45,751 nucleotides of DNA from a virus, in IMG/VR virus record IMGVR_UViG_3300009182_000100, positions 1 through 45,751 of that record. One strand, 5' to 3'. The translations under genes and the position numbers were made by a program. Below the pieces are notes generated by a model. The model was not told where the DNA came from, searched no databases, and saw only the letters and a list, made by a program, of their open reading frames with translations. Positions 30,001 through 37,998 of the stretch are shown one piece after another (the stretch's first letter is position 1; every line of letters starts with the position of its first letter).

Positions 30001-30619
30001 TAGATACTCCATCAATATTTTTATTATAAGTGAATAACGGAACATCTGTTGTTGAATTATTAAAATAATATTGTTCTGTTAATATACCATTTAGTGTTTT
30101 TCTATCAGCAGGATTTCCAAAATTAGAATTCATTGTAGAATTTATTATATTAATAAATTGCTGATACCAATTGGAATTAGTAGCATCATTCCAGCCAATT
30201 GTGGTATTGGCCAAGTTAGTTCCGTTTGAATCAATTACACTATCAGTTGTTGCTATTGCTGTAATTTTTAAAAACCCAGTCGAAGGAACATTTCTCTTTG
30301 GGCGGTAACTAATTAATTGTGCAAGTCGTAATATACTATCTCGACGTTGTGCAGTTTCTAAAAAGTTTTCACGGGCATTTAAATCAATACGAAAACTTAA
30401 ATTTTGTCCTAGATATGCAATAAGATCAATTAATGCAATATATTCACTACTATCAATAAAATCATTAAAATCTTCAGGATAATTTTCCTGAAGATAAGAT
30501 ATCATAGTGCGTTTTAATGTTTCAAAGTCGTAACTTTTAAAATCAGCATTGCGAAATGATTGGTATAGCTTTGTCCAATCCTCGCCGGCTAATAGTTTTG
30601 TGTTGGTTGAAGGAATCAT
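27050..30619 (-). CDS. 6: Baseplate wedge protein, T4 gp6-like (1189 aa)
   Basis: A gp6-like wedge protein, which forms the inner ring that joins baseplate wedges together. The N-terminus is diagnostic: YDFETLKRTMISYLQENYPEDFNDF, then SSEYIALIDLIAYLGQNLSFRIDLNARENF and RRDSILRLAQLISYRPKRN. The C-terminal part contains LKTRILTAINEFF, typical of the baseplate-J/gp6 superfamily. At 1189 residues it is nearly twice T4 gp6 (660), the extra length lying in beta-rich central insertions. It follows the gp25-like gene as in T4-like clusters. No Shine-Dalgarno is obvious; an AATAAATA on the coding strand at 30638-30645 lies 18 bases upstream and could be a late-type promoter. Confidence 0.92.
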   Translation of the reverse strand: MIPSTNTKLLAGEDWTKLYQSFRNADFKSYDFETLKRTMISYLQENYPEDFNDFIDSSEYIALIDLIAYLGQNLSFRIDLNARENFLETAQRRDSILRLAQLISYRPKRNVPSTGFLKITAIATTDSVIDSNGTNLANTTIGWNDATNSNWYQQFINIINSTMNSNFGNPADRKTLNGILTEQYYFNNSTTDVPLFTYNKNIDGVSMGFEVTPCTFNNNTYIYEAPPKPGSAFSFVYKNDNQGTGSPDTGFFTMFKQGTMSLVSFSLDNPVPNEIVGINTPDINDTDVWLWQLDAKGNYSTLWTDVPTTSNNNNVIYNSLNKDLRTIYAISPRDNDQIDLNFADGVFGDLPKGNFKLFYRQSNGKAYVIKPEQMSGVVIQLPYTNSLGQSHNLQLTLSLQYTVNNSAGPESNASIQTKAPQNYYLQNRMITGEDYNIAPLSAGTDILKIKSINRVSSGLSKYFDLSDITGNYSKTNIFANDGILYQEPSESYFEFEFTSKNQVLAVVKNKLAPIVAAPALRSFYFNNYSNPSLVSLQLSWMEINKTPGQSSGYFKTIASPVSIGDYSDVGLRYALPGSLIKFIPTSGKYFDQNNNLISIPVSGIVPNGGKDYVWTSVYQVIGDGSNNGAGKLDNGTGPVILSSRIPSGAIPVEVIPKFVQILNNSIETEIVNLCMGQRNFGLTINVSSRQWEIILNSNLNLINDFNLSVQGNVDDVGLDSSWIIAFVWTGKNYKVRYRNLDFIFESSSDTSFYIDTSSINYDFSTNSIIKDKIVVLETNPQPQSNRAWLSGSGAPSAAVTANNGDYYINVNAKINNVYRNISGIWLQGNSFSSNIGLNYEWQIDGPIIEPDGYVEPNKVKVSFYNYNNTGQIEDPDAFTSIVNPEHVDLVSNAKTNFVYFKKTTNGLRYTLVDGILSFDTESDFFTYKIAVINSSNAVADGDLFYFYNPTLNVVKYWSNTLQQLVYTNQYFARVGRSGLSFQYVHNSSSTRRVDPSKSNIMDIYVLTTGYDNAIRSWLLGNIPTEPLTPTSSELEQNYLEYLEPIKSISDEIIFHSVKYKILFGSNASNSLQAKFKAVRNSQKPTTDNDLKTRILTAINEFFVLENWEFGQSFYFSELSTYVMNSLSPDITNFIITPKNIGSFGSLYEITCLSNEIFISSATVSDIEIIDAITASQLNSQSLIVTSSGT

Positions 30620-30665
30620 AATTTATTGTAGATACCATATTTATTGAAATAATTAACCATATATA

Positions 30666-31103
30666 TTATTGTGCCGTTAACCCAATTTTTTGATCAAACA
30701 TTAATTTTAATGTAGATGTTTGATCAGTATTACGCATACTGAGAGCAACTTCAATCAAAAAACCTCTTTCATATTCATTAACTTGTATTTGAGTAGGATA
30801 TACTCTGGGATCAAAATTACAAATTTCACGAATATCGTTAGTTAATAAATTTTTAATTTCGGGAGTTAATGGTTCCATTAATATATCCCATATGATTGTA
30901 CCAAATTTAGGATTCATTAATCGCTGTCCCTTTCGGGTATTAAAATGATTTAGCAAATCTTGTTTGATTAAATCAAAATCATATAATTTAGATCCTCTGT
31001 TGTCTGGATTTGTCGTGCTAAATCCTTTATAATAATGTGTTAAACTATTAGTATGTTGACTGTTATAATCAGTTACATTAATTTCTAAATTCTTATAAGG
31101 CAT
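30666..31103 (-). CDS. 25: Baseplate wedge protein, gp25-like
   Basis: A 145-residue member of the GPW/gp25 family, a sheath-nucleating wedge component shared with contractile injection systems. The core shows FNTRKGQRLMNPKFGTIIWD followed by LMEPLTPEIKNLLTNDIREI and FDPRV, the region that carries the EPR-type signature in the family. The length is close to T4 gp25 (132 aa). It lies 10 bases after the spike gene and 46 before gp6, the expected neighbours. The start is supported by GGATAA upstream, overlapping an AATAAATA sequence. Confidence 0.93.
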   Translation of the reverse strand: MPYKNLEINVTDYNSQHTNSLTHYYKGFSTTNPDNRGSKLYDFDLIKQDLLNHFNTRKGQRLMNPKFGTIIWDILMEPLTPEIKNLLTNDIREICNFDPRVYPTQIQVNEYERGFLIEVALSMRNTDQTSTLKLMFDQKIGLTAQ

Positions 31104-31113
31104 GATGTATTTA

Positions 31114-33399
31114 TTATCCGCCAGAACCAGTCTTTATAGGGTTTCCACTGCCATCGACTAAAATGCCGCCGGCACCTGTACCCACTGTTTTACTTTGTAG
31201 TTGCCCAAGGAAACATTCATAAAATCCTTTTTTCTTAGCATATATATCAGGGGTACAAAATCCCACTGCATGTATTGCTTTTTCAACATAATCAGGAGCA
31301 GTTTGTGCTGCTTTACATCTATCTAACATATACTTAACGCTAACTTCAGCTGCTATAGTTGGGTCATTTAATAATTTTGGATTAGATAATAAATCTTGAC
31401 TAATCATAGCACCGTATCTAGCATAATTACTTCTACCAGTTAATTGAATATATCCTCGACCTATAAAATTGCCGCCGTCACCCGGTTGTGTGTTTCCTAA
31501 CCCCTTACCTTTTGATGTTGTATAACCATACAAAAATTCAGGTAATGAATTATTGGGATTTCCTGCATATTTCTGTGCAAGATCTTTATCTCCTTTAAAC
31601 ACGCTGGGAAATACTTGTAACAATCTATCAGCAGAATAATTAAATCCCTCTTCTACTAACTTCCAACGACATTCTCCTCCTGCAATACCCAACAATGCAG
31701 CCACTGCATTTGGACTTGTAATTCCGTATTTGGCACATGCCGCTTTAAGGGCGCCGATGCCTGCCTGGGCACCTGCTGCATTAATATCTTTAGCATATTC
31801 CGGCGAACATGTTCCTGGAATAACTTCAGCTGAATTGGCAGGTTCTTGTTTACCAACGGCGGGATTGGGGGGAATGCCAGCGGCACTTCTATCTGCTAAT
31901 GTAACATCTGTAGCTTCTGATGAGTATTTTATTGGGTCAATATTTTCATGTTGGGGCCAAGGTTCGTGTGTTGGCACACGTTGCATGATAGTTTTAATTG
32001 TTCCTGTATTATAGAATTTTGCATCACTCCATCCATACGGAACTTGTTTATCTGGTAAACTGAATATAGGAAGTTTAGGCGGAACATCTGCAGAACTTGC
32101 TATGTTAGGTGCTGCTGCACTGGGTCCGTTTAAGTGAATATTTGACCCCGATACTAGTATATTACTATTTGCACCCAGATTAAGAACCCCTGCGGTACCT
32201 ACATTAATATTACCTTCAGCAGCTATACTGAAGACGCCCTGTGCTGCTAAATTAACAATAGCACCTGACTCAAGTTCATAATTTGACCCAATTGTTATGT
32301 TTGCAGTATCTCCTATTGTTTCATTATGTGATCCCCTAACAGCAATTTTTTGATCTCCATCGACTACTAGGTAGTTATATCCAGTAACATTAGTTTCCAT
32401 GTTTTTTCCGGCAAATACATTTATGTTACGGCCTGCTTCAAAATTGATATCTCTATCTGCTCTAAAATTAAAATCTTGTTTAGTATGGATACTAACACTA
32501 TCAGTGGCAAAAATATCAATTTTTCCATTTGAAGTTAATTCAATCCAAGCAGTGCCCTTACTGTTACCTATGTAAATTAAATCATGACTGTTGTGCATTA
32601 ATATTTGATGGCCGGTGCGTGTTCTTAATCGAACAAGCTCATTTTGTCCGTTAACATCACCGTCGTCCATGACAAACGTACTTCCGCCGAGCCTACTAAC
32701 AGGCGCTTGTTTATTTCCTTCATACCCTAACTTACCTGTTTTTGCACCAGAGCTAGTATCTAACGGACCAGGTGTTGATATACCAAAAACATGACTAGGC
32801 AGTTCGCGCCTGGCACTAGATGAAGTCACACCGCGGATAGTGTCCAATAGTAATCCTTGTTGAACTAGTCTATCTGCAAATGGGTGTACTGGTTTGTCAA
32901 ATCTTTCAGGGTTAGGATTCTCTAATTTTTTTGATCCTTTATGAAACTCTGCAACAGGCAAATAATCAGTACCATATTTTCTACGTTGTTCTTCAGTGAT
33001 TGCTACTCGCTTACTGGCTGCTATTCCCGGAATCATATGATTTTGGAATATATCATTAACACATCCTATCCAATATCCTTGATTAGGATCTCCATCAATG
33101 AATATAACCATAACTGTGGTTCCTATATCAGGAGGTATTGCCCAAAATCCGTAACTTTTTTGTACATCATTAAAATCACTGCTGTTTGTTCCTTCATGTC
33201 TGATTGATGTACTTCCTGCAAATGGACTTAGATAACGAACAGGATATGTTTCACCTTGTATTTTAGTTGAGCCAGGCAATCCTTTAATTAATGCAACTTC
33301 CATTCCTCCCATATAGGTTGGATCAAGATGATTTGTAACTTCAGCTAAGAATGGGCCCGGAGATGGGAGTGGTGCTCGTTTTCTTGTTTCAATAGACAT
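31114..33399 (-). CDS. 5: gp5-like central spike with C-terminal GH19-type lytic domain
   Basis: The central tail spike that punctures the outer membrane and locally degrades peptidoglycan. Residues ~10-125 form the gp5-type OB domain (GPFLAEVTNHLDPTYMGGM, and SYGFWAIPPDIGTTVMVIFI, GDPNQGYWIGCV). Residues ~260-430 are triplet beta-helix repeats (DINFEAGRNINVFAGKNM, GNINVGTAGVLNLG). Residues ~540-750 resemble GH19 chitinase/endolysins: ECRW with candidate catalytic Glu576, EEGFNYSAD, then GGNFIGRGYIQLTGRSNY. In T4 gp5 (575 aa) the lysozyme domain lies between OB and helix; here the lytic module is at the C-terminus and of a different family. No Shine-Dalgarno is apparent before ATG 33399. Substrate is probably peptidoglycan; chitin-like polymers are less likely. 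Confidence 0.92.
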   Translation of the reverse strand: MSIETRKRAPLPSPGPFLAEVTNHLDPTYMGGMEVALIKGLPGSTKIQGETYPVRYLSPFAGSTSIRHEGTNSSDFNDVQKSYGFWAIPPDIGTTVMVIFIDGDPNQGYWIGCVNDIFQNHMIPGIAASKRVAITEEQRRKYGTDYLPVAEFHKGSKKLENPNPERFDKPVHPFADRLVQQGLLLDTIRGVTSSSARRELPSHVFGISTPGPLDTSSGAKTGKLGYEGNKQAPVSRLGGSTFVMDDGDVNGQNELVRLRTRTGHQILMHNSHDLIYIGNSKGTAWIELTSNGKIDIFATDSVSIHTKQDFNFRADRDINFEAGRNINVFAGKNMETNVTGYNYLVVDGDQKIAVRGSHNETIGDTANITIGSNYELESGAIVNLAAQGVFSIAAEGNINVGTAGVLNLGANSNILVSGSNIHLNGPSAAAPNIASSADVPPKLPIFSLPDKQVPYGWSDAKFYNTGTIKTIMQRVPTHEPWPQHENIDPIKYSSEATDVTLADRSAAGIPPNPAVGKQEPANSAEVIPGTCSPEYAKDINAAGAQAGIGALKAACAKYGITSPNAVAALLGIAGGECRWKLVEEGFNYSADRLLQVFPSVFKGDKDLAQKYAGNPNNSLPEFLYGYTTSKGKGLGNTQPGDGGNFIGRGYIQLTGRSNYARYGAMISQDLLSNPKLLNDPTIAAEVSVKYMLDRCKAAQTAPDYVEKAIHAVGFCTPDIYAKKKGFYECFLGQLQSKTVGTGAGGILVDGSGNPIKTGSGG

Positions 33400-33400
33400 G

Positions 33401-36400
33401 TTATAATTTATTTTTTATTGTACTAACTAATTTATCCAATGGACTAGACCCATTAGAGGCGCTTCCGAATTTTGAACTTATTGTATTAGATATCCCTTGA
33501 TCAGGAATTGATATATTTCCAGTCAGTCCTGACAGTTGAGATTTAGCACTTGCTAGTTTATCAGTAGCAGATGCTACATCAATTGCATTAAAATTTCCAG
33601 TTAACTTTAAAAAAGAATTTAATTGATATGATGGCGCAGATGCTAGTGCCGAATTAACTAAATCAAGAGGTAATAGACTACCTGATATATTTTTAACATC
33701 ACTAACACCGTATAAATTTGCCAGTCCAATTGCCCCGCTTTTAGCAGTAACTTTGTTAACATATGTCATATCAGTTTCTACTGCCGGAGCGGTTGCATAT
33801 GGAGGACTTGGTGGGATATTCTTCATGTTGTTAGGAGAAATATAATCCAACACTATCCCAGCTGCTGCAGATTGATTAAGATTAACACCAGCCGGTAAAT
33901 TTGTTCCTATATTTCCTATTTGTCCAAGGACGTTACTTTGAAATCCCGAACCCAGTCCTGATAATTTAGAAACATCTAATCCTACTCGAGCACCAATTGC
34001 ACTGGGGTCAGACAATGACCCACCAAATGCAGCAATTTTATTTCCTATACCGCTGACCAACGACCCAACGTTTCCACTTAATCCATTTACTACCCCAATG
34101 GCCGATGTTCCTAATTCTTTATTTGCCCCTATCAAATTAGTAATTGCGTTTGAATTTAATGTTGTTGGATTAATAGTCGACCCAAATTTAATATCCAATC
34201 CCGTAGGGTCTGTTATTGCTGATGGTAATTTAAGTGCTGCTCCTTCTCCTATTCCAGATCCTATATTTGATATTTTAAGAGAATTTGTAATATTATTAGA
34301 ATTAATTAAACTAGCTAACTTGTTTATCGAATATGGAGATGGAGTATTTCCTAAAATAATATTTGAAGCGGCTGCTAGCGAGGCACCTGATCCAAGATTA
34401 GTTTGTGTAATATCAGCAAGTCCTGCCGAGTTTAACCGTATATTAGATAAAATATCAGTTGGTAGTGGATTTCCTATATCAAGAGCACCTGACGCTAAAT
34501 CACCGGCCCGCAAAGTTACACCAGGAGTTTCCGCTAGCATTTCAGTATTTAAACCGCCAAATCCGCCGGTTGCATTGGTAAAATTACTTAATTCGTCTGG
34601 CAGGCCGGGACTAGGCAACCCTCTACTTAATTGTTCCATAACTGTTGATGAATCAATACGTTGACTAGGTGATTCTGCTCTAGTAGTATCAGGGATTACT
34701 GAATTTTGAGGATCAACACTTACTATTTTTAAATCATTAGGATCAGTCGGAGTAATATTTAAATCTAATATTTGTCCTGGTATGCGTATAATCTCTAAAC
34801 GTTGTTTAAACTCTCCATTCTTGAATGTACTTGATGCTTTTTGAACAGAATATACTCCACTAAATGGAATAAGTTTTGGATCAAATTTCATCATTCCTGT
34901 ATCAGGATTTATATCAATAGGATTTTGAAAATTTATAGTGATTAAAATTTGACCATATATATGATCAGCTTCACCATCTGTAGTTTTTCCTCGAGAATCG
35001 GGGGTTGATACATAATTGCCTACACCACCTGTGGCTATATAAAATGGATCGCCTGAAATTTCTATCTCACCGGTGATCATACTAGCTTTAGAATCTATTA
35101 TAGCACTATGCATCTTCTTAGACATTTCAGAATATGCATCAGTTTTAGGTTGTCCTGCATTTCCTCCAGTTTGTTGAACAGGAGTGATTTCTGTTTTTGA
35201 AGGAGGTGTCGGCATCTGCTGACTTTTTACAGTTTCTTGAGATATAGAATTTTGTTTAACATTAACACCATTGTCGGGTGCTGCACCTGTTTTAGCTGAC
35301 GGCACATCTTTATTACCCATGGCGGCAGGCACCGCTTCAAAAAACAAAGTATTAAAATTTAATTTAAAATTTATTATATCTATATTTTTTCCTGTATAGA
35401 TATAATTGTATTGACGAAGACTTATTTTTTTTAAATTAGCAGCATCAATTTGTGATTGTCCATATGTTGGAATTTTGGTATAATGAACTTTATACGGAGT
35501 AACTACATATGTAAAAGTTTGATAAGGATTTTTAGTTTTTTCGTCATATATATCTAAATTTTCTGTTTCTATTTTAACCATAAAATAGTCTAACATACCA
35601 TATTGATCTATATTCTTTTTTACATCGCGTAAAATATCTCTTGAGTATTCACTGTCACGAACAACTGATGAAATTATTTCATGTATATTTGCACCTTCAG
35701 GAAATTGAACTACTGTTTTGTTTGGAGTATATTTAACAGCCTCGGGTTCTTTAGCTTGTTGGCTAGGGCTGGGTTGAGTTGACCCCTGTGCATGATATGC
35801 AGTTGCTTTTTCAGCAGTAGCAGGATCAACCATTTTATATAAAATATTATCTTTTAAGATTTCTGCTAATTTTGAACTTGCAATTTTATTTTGAGTATCA
35901 CCCGTCCACCCTTTTCCGTCTGCCCAAGAAGGAAATTTTACTTTATATATGTTATGCTTATCGGTAGTAGAAACTTTGCCATCTTCGCCTTCTATAATAG
36001 ACACTTGAAAGTTCATATTCATCATAAAAGTATCTAAAATTTCCCCAACAGTATTCCCATGCATCTGTATAGGTTTTTTAACTACGTTTGGTTCGCCAAA
36101 AGATCTTTCATTAAACGGCACTGCTGAACATCTATACCTTGTACCTTTTTCACTTATGTCAACTTCAATTCCAGTAAGCCCTAATGGAAAATATCTAGTT
36201 GCTTTGGGAATCTTTACAGGATCAGGAAAATCACCTTGGTCAGGATATCCCCAAAAATCCATTTTTAACACAAAGCTAGCTTGTAGATATGATGCATATC
36301 CTGCAGATATTGCTGCAACGTGTAATGCTTCAATAAAACCGTTAATACTATATGGCTCAATTACTTCAAACTTAATCTGTGTGGGTAATGTGGTGCCACC

Positions 36401-36886
36401 GCCTGCGGTAAATGCCATTAAAGTATCTATGCTTATGTCTTCAATGAACATGTCAAATCGTCCTGGACTTTCAGCATTAAATCCTTCAACCATTTCATTT
36501 CCATAATTTCTTAATGGTTGTTTTTTTTCATTTTCTGATATATCCAATCTCCTAGGATCAACAAATCCCGGCGTTCCCCTGCCGCCACTTTGGGGTGCTG
36601 AGTTAATTCCGCCTGCGGTAGTGGCTGTCATTTTTGAATTGCCCTTGCCTCCAGATTTTAAAATAACTAATTCTAATTCACTTTCTCTATATTTTTTAGG
36701 ATCAGACAAATATCCTTTTTTTAATCCAGCTAGGGTAAAATTATAAGTTATTGATCTATAAGAATTTAAAACATTAGGCTCGCCAAGTTGATCTACTGCA
36801 ACTTTACTCGCATCACGTTCTCCTTTAGAAGAATCAGTAAAGGGGTAATTCTCTCGAATTACCTTATCCATTTGACGTTCATTCAT
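33401..36886 (-). CDS. Probable baseplate hub protein (1161 aa)
   Basis: A large virion protein upstream of the spike, in the position of a hub (gp27-like) component. The N-terminal ~700 residues look folded, including YSINGFIEALHVAAISAGYA, FVLKMDFWGYPDQGDFPDP, and a stretch on Pro-rich linkers (TPPSKTEITPVQQTGG). Residues ~760-1161 are low-complexity Ser/Asn/Gly/Leu/Ile repeats such as ISNIGSGIGEG and GLGSGFQSNVLGQIGNIGTN, probably a flexible or fibrous tail. It is spaced one base from both neighbours. AGG lies close upstream of ATG 36886. The hub role rests on synteny with gp53, gp5 and gp25; I cannot show homology to gp27 by eye. Confidence 0.7.
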   Translation of the reverse strand: MNERQMDKVIRENYPFTDSSKGERDASKVAVDQLGEPNVLNSYRSITYNFTLAGLKKGYLSDPKKYRESELELVILKSGGKGNSKMTATTAGGINSAPQSGGRGTPGFVDPRRLDISENEKKQPLRNYGNEMVEGFNAESPGRFDMFIEDISIDTLMAFTAGGGTTLPTQIKFEVIEPYSINGFIEALHVAAISAGYASYLQASFVLKMDFWGYPDQGDFPDPVKIPKATRYFPLGLTGIEVDISEKGTRYRCSAVPFNERSFGEPNVVKKPIQMHGNTVGEILDTFMMNMNFQVSIIEGEDGKVSTTDKHNIYKVKFPSWADGKGWTGDTQNKIASSKLAEILKDNILYKMVDPATAEKATAYHAQGSTQPSPSQQAKEPEAVKYTPNKTVVQFPEGANIHEIISSVVRDSEYSRDILRDVKKNIDQYGMLDYFMVKIETENLDIYDEKTKNPYQTFTYVVTPYKVHYTKIPTYGQSQIDAANLKKISLRQYNYIYTGKNIDIINFKLNFNTLFFEAVPAAMGNKDVPSAKTGAAPDNGVNVKQNSISQETVKSQQMPTPPSKTEITPVQQTGGNAGQPKTDAYSEMSKKMHSAIIDSKASMITGEIEISGDPFYIATGGVGNYVSTPDSRGKTTDGEADHIYGQILITINFQNPIDINPDTGMMKFDPKLIPFSGVYSVQKASSTFKNGEFKQRLEIIRIPGQILDLNITPTDPNDLKIVSVDPQNSVIPDTTRAESPSQRIDSSTVMEQLSRGLPSPGLPDELSNFTNATGGFGGLNTEMLAETPGVTLRAGDLASGALDIGNPLPTDILSNIRLNSAGLADITQTNLGSGASLAAASNIILGNTPSPYSINKLASLINSNNITNSLKISNIGSGIGEGAALKLPSAITDPTGLDIKFGSTINPTTLNSNAITNLIGANKELGTSAIGVVNGLSGNVGSLVSGIGNKIAAFGGSLSDPSAIGARVGLDVSKLSGLGSGFQSNVLGQIGNIGTNLPAGVNLNQSAAAGIVLDYISPNNMKNIPPSPPYATAPAVETDMTYVNKVTAKSGAIGLANLYGVSDVKNISGSLLPLDLVNSALASAPSYQLNSFLKLTGNFNAIDVASATDKLASAKSQLSGLTGNISIPDQGISNTISSKFGSASNGSSPLDKLVSTIKNKL

Positions 36887-36887
36887 A

Positions 36888-37184
36888 TTAACCTAATACT
36901 TGTTTTAATGTTGATGCTTTAGGAAGATAGAGTTTAACTCCTGCTACTAAGTCAAATACCGGATCTTTAATAATAGATTTATTTCTTACTGCAAAAACCC
37001 ACCATAATTTAGCATCTTTATATAAGTCGTAGGCTAATAAATCAGGGCGATGCTCGTAGGTTGCAGTTAACTGAAATAGAAGATCATCAGTTTGATTGGG
37101 TATATCTCTAAAATTAATAACATCAAGATAATTATTTGTTATTGATGTATTATAATAGGGACTGGTCTTTGCATAGGTAGTCAT
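36888..37184 (-). CDS. 53: Baseplate wedge protein, gp53-like
   Basis: A 98-residue protein resembling the gp53/LysM-like baseplate wedge family, which clips wedges together. The signature run is YEHRPDLLAYDLYKDAKLWW followed by VFAVRNKSIIKDPVFDLVAG and LYLP, the typical 'dLAydlYgd..lWWviA..N.i.dP' pattern. It is half the length of T4 gp53 (196 aa), consistent with the compact form in many contractile phages. Its start overlaps the upstream stop by one base and has AAGGA nine bases ahead. Confidence 0.88.
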   Translation of the reverse strand: MTTYAKTSPYYNTSITNNYLDVINFRDIPNQTDDLLFQLTATYEHRPDLLAYDLYKDAKLWWVFAVRNKSIIKDPVFDLVAGVKLYLPKASTLKQVLG

Positions 37185-37888
37185 TAAATAAATCCTTGTC
37201 TCATAAATTCACCTGCGTTATAACCTGTAACAGAAAATCCTTGCATTTCGGCTCTACTATACATAGGCATAAGGGTAATTGCAATTGTAGACACTACAGG
37301 TACTGAAGTTTTACCAAACGTTGGATCATTTATTGTAAAATAATCCACATTATCCGGCATCTCAATTCGATAAGATGTGATAGCCACTGGTATGTTATAT
37401 AACATGCCTATACCATTAGCAAATAATCTACATACTGGAGGTGGTGCACCACTGTCTGAATCTTTGCCAAAGCGCATTCGTGTTAAAGATATTAACAGAT
37501 GTGAAGTTGCAAGATAAATTTTTGCTTCAGTGGCAGTTTCTACAGAAAATTTGCCAGAGATTGATATAGGAGAAATATTACTACGTTGATAAAAATTAGT
37601 TGAAAAATTTGAATGTAAAGGTTTCATTTCAGCATATTCTGCTTTGGCTTCATAGGACACTGTGGGTGTGTAGGGGAATATTATCCCTCCATTATTTTTT
37701 AATTCGTTATTTGGGCCACTGTGTAATGTGGTAAGATATTTGGGCGGAACCATGATCCTAACTCTATGATCATCGCTGGCTGTATTGCCATTGATGTCTG
37801 TGATAGAAATATTTGTAACAGGATCTGTGGGCGGCTCTGCTCCTTCAGGAATCCCCTGAACTTCTCTTTCTCCAAATTTATCTGTCAT
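37184..37888 (-). CDS. Probable baseplate/tail-tube-cap virion protein (234 aa)
   Basis: First gene of the minus-strand structural block. After a Pro-rich N-terminus it has IFPYTPTVSYEAKAEYAEMK, then NFYQRSNISPISISGKFSV, TEAKIYLATSHLLISLTRMR and PPPVCRLFANGIGMLYNIPV, a beta-rich pattern like tail-tube or baseplate-tube initiator proteins. T4 gp48/gp54 occupy comparable roles, but homology cannot be shown by eye. The start is supported by AAGGA (37899-37903 on this strand) and lies in a divergent intergenic region with the sigma-factor gene. Structural role by context; exact identity unsure. Confidence 0.68.
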   Translation of the reverse strand: MTDKFGEREVQGIPEGAEPPTDPVTNISITDINGNTASDDHRVRIMVPPKYLTTLHSGPNNELKNNGGIIFPYTPTVSYEAKAEYAEMKPLHSNFSTNFYQRSNISPISISGKFSVETATEAKIYLATSHLLISLTRMRFGKDSDSGAPPPVCRLFANGIGMLYNIPVAITSYRIEMPDNVDYFTINDPTFGKTSVPVVSTIAITLMPMYSRAEMQGFSVTGYNAGEFMRQGFI

Positions 37889-37945
37889 AATCTATAATTC
37901 CTTATATAGTATATTTAACCAATAAATAAAACACCATAATAACCA

Positions 37946-37973
37946 TTGACAAAAGCAGTTTTCATGTTATAGT
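37946..37973 (+). promoter_or_regulatory. Strong sigma70-like promoter for the gp55-like gene
   Basis: Consensus TTGACA at 37946-37951, a 16-bp spacer and TATAGT at 37968-37973. An AAGGA ribosome site at 37983-37987 precedes ATG 37999. The -35 box is contained in one arm of an 8-bp inverted repeat (ATTGACAA 37945-37952; TTGTCAAT 37973-37980) that brackets the promoter and could be an operator. Confidence 0.72.
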
Positions 37974-37998
37974 TGTCAATATAAGGATAATAAAAATA

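Noticed and set aside
34098-34664. 188-residue plus-strand open frame opposite the hub gene
   Set aside because: It lies wholly antisense to the low-complexity end of the hub, has hub-like periodic composition and no ribosome site; a shadow frame.
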